The translations under genes and the position numbers were made by a program. The notes below the pieces were generated by a model. The model had not been told where the DNA came from, did no database searches, and was given only the letters and a program-made list of their open reading frames with translations. From Chitinophaga agrisoli (GTDB lineage Bacteria; Bacteroidota; Bacteroidia; Chitinophagales; Chitinophagaceae): DNA of 64,000 bases. Where the stretch lies: the NCBI RefSeq assembly GCF_008386695.1, contig NZ_VUOC01000004.1, forward strand, positions 2,048,327 to 2,112,326. The letters run 5' to 3'. Positions 36,472 through 44,700 of this stretch are shown piece after piece. Every line of letters begins with the position of its first letter. The first letter of the stretch is position 1.

Positions 36472-37719
36472 TTATGAGATCTTACCGGATACAGCCGGCG
36501 TATCTGCCATGATAACGCGTTTTTTCTCTTTCCTGGAAAAGCGTTCCCGCAGCCGCTCCTGGGCGGGAAACTCAAAATAGTAGTAGGTGAAGATGCTCAC
36601 CGGTATCAGTACGCAAAAGAATAATAACATCATATATGGAGAATGGTACAGTGTACGGCTATAGCCCAGGTAATCCGTTACCAGCACAAACATGATCATC
36701 AACGGGAAATGTAACAGATACATAGCATAACTGCTATTACCCGGAATGGACCATTTGCGGCTGAGCTGCCCCTGGCCTGTTTCCCATAAGACCAGGGTCA
36801 GGGCGGTAAGCGGGGATATGATGGTACGGAAGAATAAAGTACCGCCCAGGTGGAATAACGCCTCTGAAAAAGGCTGGTCCCCGCCTGGCAATGACTGTTT
36901 AACACCCGGTATCCACAGGGACTGCAGGATCGATAAACGGAAGGTGATCAGCACCGCTGCCCATAACAGGATCGTGAGCGTTCCCACCGGCCATAGAAAG
37001 GCCTTTACCATATTCCGTTGCACGATCCAGCTATACAGGTAATATACCAGCGCGCCCAGGAAAAAGGAGTAGACGCCTTTACCAATAATGGCGTAAAAAT
37101 GCTGGATCAGCGCGCCAATAGGTATTAACAGTATAAACAGCCAGATCTTGCGCTGCAGCTTCAGGCGGCAAATGATAAAGAACAACAGATACAGGAATAC
37201 TTCTACAGATACGGACCAGGATGGGCCGTTAAAGGAAGGGCCTTTTTCAAAGCCCCAGTTCTGCATAAAGAACAGGTTGAGTACAAAATGATAGAGGTCG
37301 TTATACTGGATAATGAAGTAATGATTCTCATTGATCAGCATCAGCCACTGCAGTAAGATAATACCGGCCAGGGTAACCAGGTGTATAGGGTACAACCGGC
37401 TGAAGCGGTAATTAATGAACTTGCCAAAGTTTAGCTTGCCCGTAGCAATACGCTCCGCATACAGCCAGAAGAATACAAAACCGGAAAGCAGGAAGAACAG
37501 GTCCACCGCCAGCACGCCATAATCATAGAAGAAAGATAACGTACTATAGTAAGGCAAGGCGGTTTTCTCATAACCGTCCAGCACGAATACATCATTTTTA
37601 TAATAGAACAGCTGCCAGTGATACAGTACAACTACGGTAGCCGCTATCCCCCTGATAGCATCCAGCGAATAGAAATGTGCAGGCTTCGTCTTAGGGGGGT
37701 TAAGATTATAGATTTTCAT
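36472..37719 (-). CDS. Acyltransferase family 3 membrane protein (OafA/YrhL-like)
   Basis: The 415-residue protein has about 10 membrane helices and family blocks FYSLDAIRGIAATVVVLYHW near the N-terminus (with the catalytic-type His), DLFFLLSGFVFFWLY and NGPSWSVSVEVFLYLLFF. Such proteins transfer acetyl or other acyl groups to sugars of surface glycans. It is the first gene of the cluster in transcription order, 70 bp before the wza-like gene, so O-acylation of the exopolysaccharide is the likely job. Confidence 0.9.
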   Translation of the reverse strand: MKIYNLNPPKTKPAHFYSLDAIRGIAATVVVLYHWQLFYYKNDVFVLDGYEKTALPYYSTLSFFYDYGVLAVDLFFLLSGFVFFWLYAERIATGKLNFGKFINYRFSRLYPIHLVTLAGIILLQWLMLINENHYFIIQYNDLYHFVLNLFFMQNWGFEKGPSFNGPSWSVSVEVFLYLLFFIICRLKLQRKIWLFILLIPIGALIQHFYAIIGKGVYSFFLGALVYYLYSWIVQRNMVKAFLWPVGTLTILLWAAVLITFRLSILQSLWIPGVKQSLPGGDQPFSEALFHLGGTLFFRTIISPLTALTLVLWETGQGQLSRKWSIPGNSSYAMYLLHFPLMIMFVLVTDYLGYSRTLYHSPYMMLLFFCVLIPVSIFTYYYFEFPAQERLRERFSRKEKKRVIMADTPAVSGKIS

Positions 37720-37845
37720 AGCAAAAGACGATGGATTAACTCCAAATTAGCCATAATAAACCATGTACATTCCCGTTCAGAATGAATGAACAGGAATGGA
37801 TAATGATAACAGAATGAACAAAATGATAACGAAGACTACGCTTGT

Positions 37846-38424
37846 TTATTTATTTTTATTTTGTACATAGGTTTTACTGAGCTCCTCGATATTCATTTTC
37901 TTGAGCTTTTCATACTCGCTGTCCTTTACGCTTTTGAATGAGTTATAGGTTTTGCCATCCCAGCGCCAGACAGGATACTCGAAACCGGGGCCGCCTATCA
38001 GCAGATCAGGATACCCTTTACTAACGGTGGCCAGTACATCCGGCGCCATACCGGGAAAACCCAGGTGTTCCGTATAAGTGCCCGCGCCGTTCCTGATGAA
38101 CAGCACCACGCTCGAACCGGTATTACCGGAGGTGAAGGTGTTGCCAAATACTACAAAGATCTCTTCCTTTCCATCCTTATTCATATCTGCGGGGTATACC
38201 ATCGCATTAAAGGGATACTCCTTGCTATCCTTATCCTGGGCAAACGGCTGGTCTTTATTGCCGGAAAGCACAAAACCCAGCTTAGTGGCGATCTGCGCCT
38301 TTTCCGCGTCTGTGAGGCTGGTCTTAACGTTCTTAAATAACAGGGAGGCTACCTGGTTGGCTTGTGCAGATAAATTCATGCTCCATAGTACCGCCAGGAG
38401 GGCGGTGATCAGGGATGTTCTCAT
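37846..38424 (-). CDS. Secreted protein of unknown function with EF-hand-like loop
   Basis: The 192-residue protein has a clear signal peptide (about 1-21, ending in SAQA). No family is recognised with certainty. The segment PADMNKDGKEEIFVVFGN (about 78-95) is a D-x-N-x-D-G-x-x-E calcium-binding loop of the FG-GAP/EF-hand sort, and GYPDLLIGGPGFEYPVWRWD resembles a beta-propeller repeat. It is monocistronic between the exopolysaccharide cluster and another secreted protein. Confidence 0.6.
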   Translation of the reverse strand: MRTSLITALLAVLWSMNLSAQANQVASLLFKNVKTSLTDAEKAQIATKLGFVLSGNKDQPFAQDKDSKEYPFNAMVYPADMNKDGKEEIFVVFGNTFTSGNTGSSVVLFIRNGAGTYTEHLGFPGMAPDVLATVSKGYPDLLIGGPGFEYPVWRWDGKTYNSFKSVKDSEYEKLKKMNIEELSKTYVQNKNK

Positions 38425-38526
38425 GGTACTGCGTTTTTGAGGTTTACAATGGGTTAAAGGTAGGTATTTCAGTCAGCAGCACATGGCAAACAAAGGCCAT
38501 TAACAGCGGGTTAACGACATAAGAGC

Positions 38527-38556
38527 AATAAAAACCACCGGCAATACCGGTGGTTT
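38527..38556 (-). terminator. Rho-independent terminator
   Basis: A perfect 10-bp stem (AAACCACCGG / CCGGTGGTTT, five-base loop) lies 79 bp after the stop of the gene at 38635-39330. On the minus strand a T run follows. Confidence 0.8.
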
Positions 38557-38602
38557 ACAGATTTTTGCACAGTACAGTACGAATTGCTGCGATCATCATT
38601 CG

Positions 38603-38630
38603 TAATTAGTAATTAGTAATTTGTAATTAC
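38603..38630. repeat. Four tandem 7-mers (TAATTAG-like)
   Basis: Units TAATTAG, TAATTAG, TAATTTG and TAATTAC run head to tail at 38603-38630. They end 4 bp before the stop codon of the adjacent minus-strand gene. This is a short AT-rich microsatellite without an evident function. Confidence 0.6.
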
Positions 38631-38634
38631 TAAG

Positions 38635-39330
38635 TTACCTCGTCCACACTTCATGAATAGGATCACCGGCAGAGCTCTTACCGCTGTGGTCCCATTTATT
38701 TCCATCTACCGCTCCCTTAAAGCTCAACGACGCCCCAACCCGGCTGTTATCACGCGAAAAGAATTCGATCTTTTCTGTGTACACGCCATTCTCAAAAGTA
38801 TAACTGCCGCCGCCGGTACCAAAGAATTCGCCGGTTTCCGTATTGATAGCTACCCATTGGAATTTAGTACCGCTCAGGATCTTGATGGTCTTGCGGGCGC
38901 CGGGCTGCATTTCGCTCATCTTACCATCCCTTTCGCGGGCGGTAATGCGCCAAACGCCGGCCATCTGGCTGTTACCTTCATCTACCCTGTTCCAGTTATA
39001 CTTTTCACCAAGGAGGCTCATGATCAGCTGATCGCCTTCAAAAGAGGCCTCTACTTCCGGGTGCTGCCCAACCTGTGTCTTATCCGCAGAGTTGAACTCC
39101 ATGGTGGTGGTAGCGCCATTATCGGAATTTTGCCAGGCGCCGCCTTTGGTGGATTTAAAACCGGAGCCATCGTAGCTGACAATGGAAAAATAATTGTCCG
39201 TGACCAGCATGAGATGCGTAACGCCGTTACTTTCCGCTTTCCATGCGCCTAGCGGGGATTGTGCTTTTGCGGTAGCAATGCCTGCGAGGGCCAGCAGGAC
39301 AAACATACCCGTTTTTGCAAGTAGTTTCAT
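38635..39330 (-). CDS. Secreted lipocalin-like protein of unknown function
   Basis: The 231-residue protein has a signal peptide (about 1-23, ending AKAQ). Two segments begin alike (SPLGAWKAE at 25 and MAGVWRITARERDG near 123) and are followed by alternating beta-strand patterns. This suggests two lipocalin-like halves. Similar proteins in Bacteroidota are annotated only as membrane or secreted proteins. A promoter candidate, TTTG at 39379-39376 and TACATTTA at 39357-39350, precedes it. Confidence 0.55.
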   Translation of the reverse strand: MKLLAKTGMFVLLALAGIATAKAQSPLGAWKAESNGVTHLMLVTDNYFSIVSYDGSGFKSTKGGAWQNSDNGATTTMEFNSADKTQVGQHPEVEASFEGDQLIMSLLGEKYNWNRVDEGNSQMAGVWRITARERDGKMSEMQPGARKTIKILSGTKFQWVAINTETGEFFGTGGGSYTFENGVYTEKIEFFSRDNSRVGASLSFKGAVDGNKWDHSGKSSAGDPIHEVWTR

Positions 39331-39443
39331 ATTTGGTGGATTTACCGGGTAAATGTACTAATAGATTGGTTACAACAAACAGCCGCCTATCCGCCTGTGG
39401 CGGTAATTTTTCCGTTAAATATTTCCTGTTTATTCATTTAACC

Positions 39444-40262
39444 TTAACGCCCATTCGCCGGCTCCTCTACAAACGCAATATCCGGGATCTTATAATTCAG
39501 CGCCGTCGTGGTCCCGCAGGTAATATCCAGCGTGATCCCCGTGATCCGCCGGGCGCTATCAGACGCCAGAAACACCGCCGCATTGGCAATATCCGCCATC
39601 ATGGGCATCTCCTTAAGCATCGTATCCTCCTTCATCTTGGTGATGAAAAACTGCGCCCTTTCAGGGTCCGCCTTCAGGGCATTGGCAAATACCGCTGAAT
39701 CCGGGGAGCCGCCGGAGCGGATGTTCACTACCCGTACGCCATAAGGCCCCAGCTCAGAGGCCAGATCGCGGGAAAAGCTCTCTACCGCGCAACAGGCCGG
39801 CCCAAAACCGCCTACATGCGGATAGCCGATCCCGCCGGGCGTGGCCGTAAGGGATAATATCACCCCGGACCGCTGTTGCATCATGATCCTGGCGGCTGCC
39901 GTGCAGGTGATAAACTGCGTTTGCATGGCGATGTTAACCGGGCGTATAAAGTCCTCCAGCAACATATCCGTTAGCGCAAGGTTCTGCTTATCCTGCCAGC
40001 CAATGGCGTTAAAGGAAATATCAATACTGCCCACCTTCTTTTCCAGGAAATCCCGCACAGCCTTTTCATCCAGCGCATCCAGCACCGCAGTAGTAGCCTT
40101 GCCGCCAGCGCCGGTAATATCAGCGGCTACTTGTTCCAATGACTGGGAAGTACGGCCGGTAAGCCATACATGAGCGCCCGCCCTGGCAAGCGCACGGGCC
40201 ACCGCTCCGCCCAGGGAGCCGCCAGCGCCGTGTACAACAGCATTTTTTCCGTTAAGCGTCAT
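39444..40262 (-). CDS. SDR-family protein with altered catalytic residues
   Basis: The 272-residue protein is a short-chain dehydrogenase/reductase fold: NAVVHGAGGSLGGAVARAL is the dinucleotide-binding motif, and SFNAIGW replaces the usual NNAG. At the place of the catalytic YxxxK (normally Y-G-A-S-K) the sequence reads F-G-P-A-C, so both the Tyr and the Lys are missing. The protein may be a binding or regulatory SDR, or use different chemistry. It diverges from the marR gene with 159 bp between them, so it may be controlled by that regulator. Confidence 0.8.
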   Translation of the reverse strand: MTLNGKNAVVHGAGGSLGGAVARALARAGAHVWLTGRTSQSLEQVAADITGAGGKATTAVLDALDEKAVRDFLEKKVGSIDISFNAIGWQDKQNLALTDMLLEDFIRPVNIAMQTQFITCTAAARIMMQQRSGVILSLTATPGGIGYPHVGGFGPACCAVESFSRDLASELGPYGVRVVNIRSGGSPDSAVFANALKADPERAQFFITKMKEDTMLKEMPMMADIANAAVFLASDSARRITGITLDITCGTTTALNYKIPDIAFVEEPANGR

Positions 40263-40366
40263 AAAATGAAGTTTTTGTGCTTTACAAACATATCCCTTAA
40301 TCCCATGTAAAAAGGTAGCTGAATGTGACTTTTTCCGGGGTGTTTTGCGACAATAGCTGTTGATAT

Positions 40367-40403
40367 ATTAGTTTGAATTCAAACCAATTTATCCGTATAT
40401 TTA
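40367..40403 (+). promoter_or_regulatory. marR promoter with palindromic operator over the -33 box
   Basis: GTTTGAATTCAAAC (40371-40384) is a perfect 14-bp palindrome. With flanks 40367-40388 it is symmetric over 22 bp except for one pair. Its TTTG (40372-40375) lies exactly 20 bp before TATATTTA (40396-40403), giving a Bacteroidota-type promoter (TTTG-N20-TAnnTTTG, one mismatch). The predicted RNA starts about 14 nt before the marR ATG. MarR bound here would block polymerase, an autorepression layout. Confidence 0.65.
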
Positions 40404-40421
40404 CAAGGTAAATCTGCCTGT

Positions 40422-40877
40422 ATGACAACGACCCACCATGTGGCGGAGCTGGCCCGCGAACTAAGCCGCTCCCTGACAGAAATGCGGAGCTATCTGCGGC
40501 GGCACATGCAGTGCAAAATAAAAGAGCACCAGCTGGATATCTCCTTTGAGCTGGTGGAAATACTGGCCTATCTATGGCGCAAAGACGGAGTAAACCAACA
40601 GGAAATAGCAGACATCATCATCAAAGATAAATCCAGCACCACCTACCTGATAGATAACCTGGTAAAACGGGATCTTGTAAAACGTGTGGAAGACGGTAAC
40701 GACCGTCGTAATAAACTGATCTACCTGACCCCGGAAGGCAGGCTGCTGCAGGAAAAATTTTATCCACCGGTGATAGCGCTATTTGAAACAGCAACGCAAG
40801 GAATACAGGTGGCCGCTATGGAAAAGGCCATCCTGCTGATCAATAAGATGAACGATAACCTAAAGCAATCATTATGA
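40422..40877 (+). CDS. MarR-family transcriptional regulator
   Basis: The 151-residue protein has the winged-helix layout of MarR: NQQEIADIIIKDKSSTTYLIDNLVKRDLV is recognisable around residues 67-95 as helix-turn-helix (cut here into the pieces QQEIADIIIKDKS and TYLIDNLVKRDLV), followed by the wing VEDGNDRRNKLIYLTPEGRL. MarR proteins are dimeric repressors often released by small phenolics or oxidants. Its gene overlaps the universal stress protein gene by 4 bp. Its own promoter carries a palindrome (40367-40388). Confidence 0.9.
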   Translation: MTTTHHVAELARELSRSLTEMRSYLRRHMQCKIKEHQLDISFELVEILAYLWRKDGVNQQEIADIIIKDKSSTTYLIDNLVKRDLVKRVEDGNDRRNKLIYLTPEGRLLQEKFYPPVIALFETATQGIQVAAMEKAILLINKMNDNLKQSL

Positions 40878-41722
40878 AAACATTACTTATCCCGGTAGAC
40901 CTGACCGCTACTACAGACAATGCGGTGAACTTTGGCGCAGCATGGAGCAAAACCTATCATTACACCCGCATTATCCTGCTTAAGACTTTTTACCACACCA
41001 TATTTGATCCTATTGTAATGGCCGCGGAGTATGCCCCGGTGAGCCAGGATTTCCGTCAACAGGAAAGGGAAGAGGCCATGGAGCAGCTGGAAGCCCTGCA
41101 ACAACGCCTCAGCAACCTCGTAGGCCCTGATATAAGCGTGATGACCGCCATCAGCGAAGCGCCCCTGTTACGCGCCGTGATGGAAATGATCAAAAACGAG
41201 CAACCGGAGATGGTGCTGCTGGGCAGCAATAACTACCAGCAATCCACCGGCAGCATAGTGGCGGACAATGTAGTGAGCATAGCCAAAGCCAGCCCCGTAC
41301 GCGTGCTGATAGTACCCGCGGGGTATACCTATCAACCGGTGCAGCACGCATTGGTGCCGGTGGATCTTAAAGCCTTGCATAACCTGGATAAGCTCACAAA
41401 ATTGCGCGCCTCTCCCGCCTGGCATGATACAAAGCTGATGGTATTGAACGTAGACCCGTCAGAAAGCTACCGGGAATCGAATGGCGTGTTCCGTCAGGAT
41501 GAAGAAGACCTCCATAACTACCTGCAGGATTTCCACCATGTATTGTATTACCGCAATGACCAGAATATTATTGACGGCATCATGAACTTTTCCCGGGATC
41601 ATACCTACCAGCTCATTATCGCCCTGCCGGGTAAACATAGTTTCCTGTACTCTCTAACGCATAAGAGTATATCAGCGGCTATTTACCGCAATGCGCTGGA
41701 GCCGGTGATGCTGCTGAAATAA
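40874..41722 (+). CDS. Tandem universal stress protein (UspA family)
   Basis: The 282-residue cytoplasmic protein has two Usp halves. The first starts TLLIPVDLTATTDNAVNFG and ends with the nucleotide-site-like LLGSNNYQQSTGSIVADNVV followed by SPVRVLIVP. The second starts HALVPVDLK and is shorter and more divergent. Usp proteins accumulate during starvation or oxidative stress. It is translationally coupled to marR (ATGA overlap), so a stress-linked regulon is likely. Confidence 0.88.
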   Translation: MKTLLIPVDLTATTDNAVNFGAAWSKTYHYTRIILLKTFYHTIFDPIVMAAEYAPVSQDFRQQEREEAMEQLEALQQRLSNLVGPDISVMTAISEAPLLRAVMEMIKNEQPEMVLLGSNNYQQSTGSIVADNVVSIAKASPVRVLIVPAGYTYQPVQHALVPVDLKALHNLDKLTKLRASPAWHDTKLMVLNVDPSESYRESNGVFRQDEEDLHNYLQDFHHVLYYRNDQNIIDGIMNFSRDHTYQLIIALPGKHSFLYSLTHKSISAAIYRNALEPVMLLK

Positions 41723-41778
41723 ACAGGGTATTTATGGAAATTGGTATATTGGCTGCATCCTAATGACTAAAAAGCATA

Positions 41779-44700
41779 ATGGAGCGGACAATTATGATCT
41801 CTATACCTGCCTTCCGCTGTTGGCGGCTTATCCTGACTGTATTAACAGCGGCTGTCTTCACACTCCCGGCATGGGGCCAACACCAGCTTTCCAATGGCCT
41901 GCAACACAGCCCATATACCTATATCTACCATATTACGCCCGGGGAAGCGGCGGTACTGACAAAAAAAGGCGCCGCCAAAACAGCTGAAAGCTATCTGCGC
42001 ACGCCTATAGACTCTTTGTTAACAGACAAACCGGTACCCGCTTTACCAGCAGGCAATTACCTGCTGGTAAACGCCGTTAAGAACGAACTGCAATACAAGC
42101 TGCATACCAGCGGCGATGTAACCGCCAAGCTGCTCAGCACCGGTAAAGAACAGCAGGTGATCTTACATACCGGGGAAGGCCGGCTGATCCCGGACGCCAC
42201 CGTTTACCAGGATAAACGCCGGCTGGCCTATGACCAGTCCTTACAGGTTTATGGTCCCTTACGCCCGGCAAAGGCCAAAACCGTACAGGTGTACTATAAG
42301 GATGCCTACTATGCTTTTCCCCTGGAACTACAGTGGAAACGCCCATCGCTGTTCCAAAAGCTGAAGCGCCGGTTTTTCAGACGGGATGAAAGAGACCACG
42401 ATTACGGCGATTTTTACTACGGGAATACCCCCTACGAAAAAAAGTTCAAAGGCTTTATGGTGTTCAGCCAACCAAAGTACAAACCCGGAGATACCGTGCG
42501 GCTCAAAGCATTTGTGGAAACAGCCAATGGAAAGCCGGTCAACCAGCCCCTGTTGTTACGCCTGAGCACCCGCTACCGGGATACGGATACCATACTGGCT
42601 ACCCTGCAGCCCTACCGCGCAGGCGGCTACCTGTATGAGTTTGTGCTGTCAGCAGCGCTGGACCTCGACCTGGATGAAAAATACCTCATCACGCTGGAAG
42701 ATGTACGCAGCAGGAAATATGACCCGGCCACCTACGATGGCAATATGGATGACGATGAATATGTACTGCAGCGCAAGGTGCTGGTCCGCGGTAAATTCAC
42801 CTATGAAGACTATGAACTGGATGCCATCACCTTCACGGCCCGCAGCGATAAAAGGAAGCACCTGCGGGGACAAAGCCCCGCCATTTACCTGAAAGCGGCC
42901 GATGAGAACGGGCTGCCGGTGATGGACGGGCGGGTACAGGTATTGGTAACGCCAGCCAGCTATAATGATCCAACGTTCCATGCGCCCCATGTATTCCTCC
43001 CGGATACTTTGTGGAACCACAGCCAGGCGCTGGAAACAGTAGGCGAAACCAGGATCAACCTGCCGGATTCCATTTTCCCTGCAGCCAGCTTTAAATACGA
43101 GGTGCAATGTATTTTCCTGAACGCCAATAATGAACGGCAGACCCAAACCCTTTCCCAGACCTATAGCGATGAAAGCAGCGAACTGCTGCTTAGCCTGCGG
43201 GCCGACAGCCTGGTGATAGACCACCGCACCGGCGGTAAAACCACCACTGCCCAGGGTACCGTATATCTGCTGAACGAAAAACAGGACATTATCGCGCAAA
43301 ACGCCATCACACTGCCAGCTGTCTTAAAGTTGGATCCGCTGGCAGCTGCCTATAAGGTCACTACAGATAGCCTAACGGAACGTATTACCATACCGCCATC
43401 TGATATCTACTGCCAGGGATCAAGAACGGCGGATTCCATTTCCCTCCGGCTGATAGATCCGCTGCACCGGCCGGTATGGTACACCGTATTTGCAGGCAAC
43501 CAGCTGATCCTGCGCGGATATGGCGATACCCTGCTCTACCAGGCAGCTACCCATACCCCGGATAACTACTCCATCACCCTTCAATACCTGTACGCCGGTA
43601 AAATACAGGAAAGCACCTATTACATCCCCTACCAGGATAAACTGCTGACCATCCATACAGATCAACCGGCCGTTGTGTATCCCGGCCAAAGCGCCCATAT
43701 ACAGCTGCAGGTAACAGATCATACCGGCGCCCCGGTGGCAGATGCCGATGTTACCGCCTATGCCATTACAAAGAAATTCGAAGCCGCGATACCTTACGTC
43801 CCCTATGCAGGCAAAACTTATCCCGCCCGTAAATCCTATGCGCAAACGCAGGCCAGGCTGCCTGTGCCGGTTACCTACGCCAGCGCGCTGAACTGGGAGA
43901 AATGGCGCAGTGAAATGCAGCTGGATACCATGGAATATTACCGGTTCACCCATCCGGCGCCGTTTTACCGGATGGAAGAACAGGCCAGCGAGGGTATTAC
44001 CCAGATAGCGCCTTTTGTAGTGAGCAAAGGCAATATATTGCCCATCTATCTCTTGTATATCGATGAACAACCCGTATTCTTCAGCAAAGCGCAACAGCTG
44101 CAACGGTACAGCTTCCCCGTGTCTGAAGGCTATCACCGCATTAGCCTGCGCACCCGCAACAAACAAATCCGTGTAGATAGTGTAAAGGTGACCGCGTACA
44201 GGAAGAACATGATCAGTATTAACCTGGATGCCATCCACCCGTATATACATGTACAGGATATGCCGGATACCCTCACCAGATATGAAGCCGCCTTATGGCG
44301 CAAATACATGATGCTCGTGGCGGATAATTTTGGCGAGGACTATACCTACCTGCGCCAGGGCCTGCATGTTTACCTGTTTAACTGGCAGGAACATATGCGT
44401 GAACGGTATAGTACGTATCATCAATCTTATATGCTGACCGGCCCCTTTCCCTACAGCGATGCTACCCTGGTGGTAAAACGGCAGTTTGACCAGCCGTTGC
44501 TACCGGAAGGCGACTGGCAATACCGGTTTTCCAAAGGTTTAACAGAACGCCAGCAACCGCGTGGCCTACAGGTCTTTTCTTCCTCGCTACCGCGCGCTGA
44601 TGCGAACTATAACTTCCAGGACTGTGTATTAACAGAAAACGAGATCAACAAACGCTGGCAGGATTACCTGGATGAGCGCAACCAGACCACCCGTGTTTTC

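Noticed and set aside
38603-38630. CRISPR-like array
   Set aside because: The repeat units are 7 bp and directly adjacent, without spacers; no cas genes are in the window.
43420-44250. 276-codon frame on the minus strand opposite the A2M gene
   Set aside because: Antisense to a well-supported 1944-residue protein; no start signal or motif of its own.
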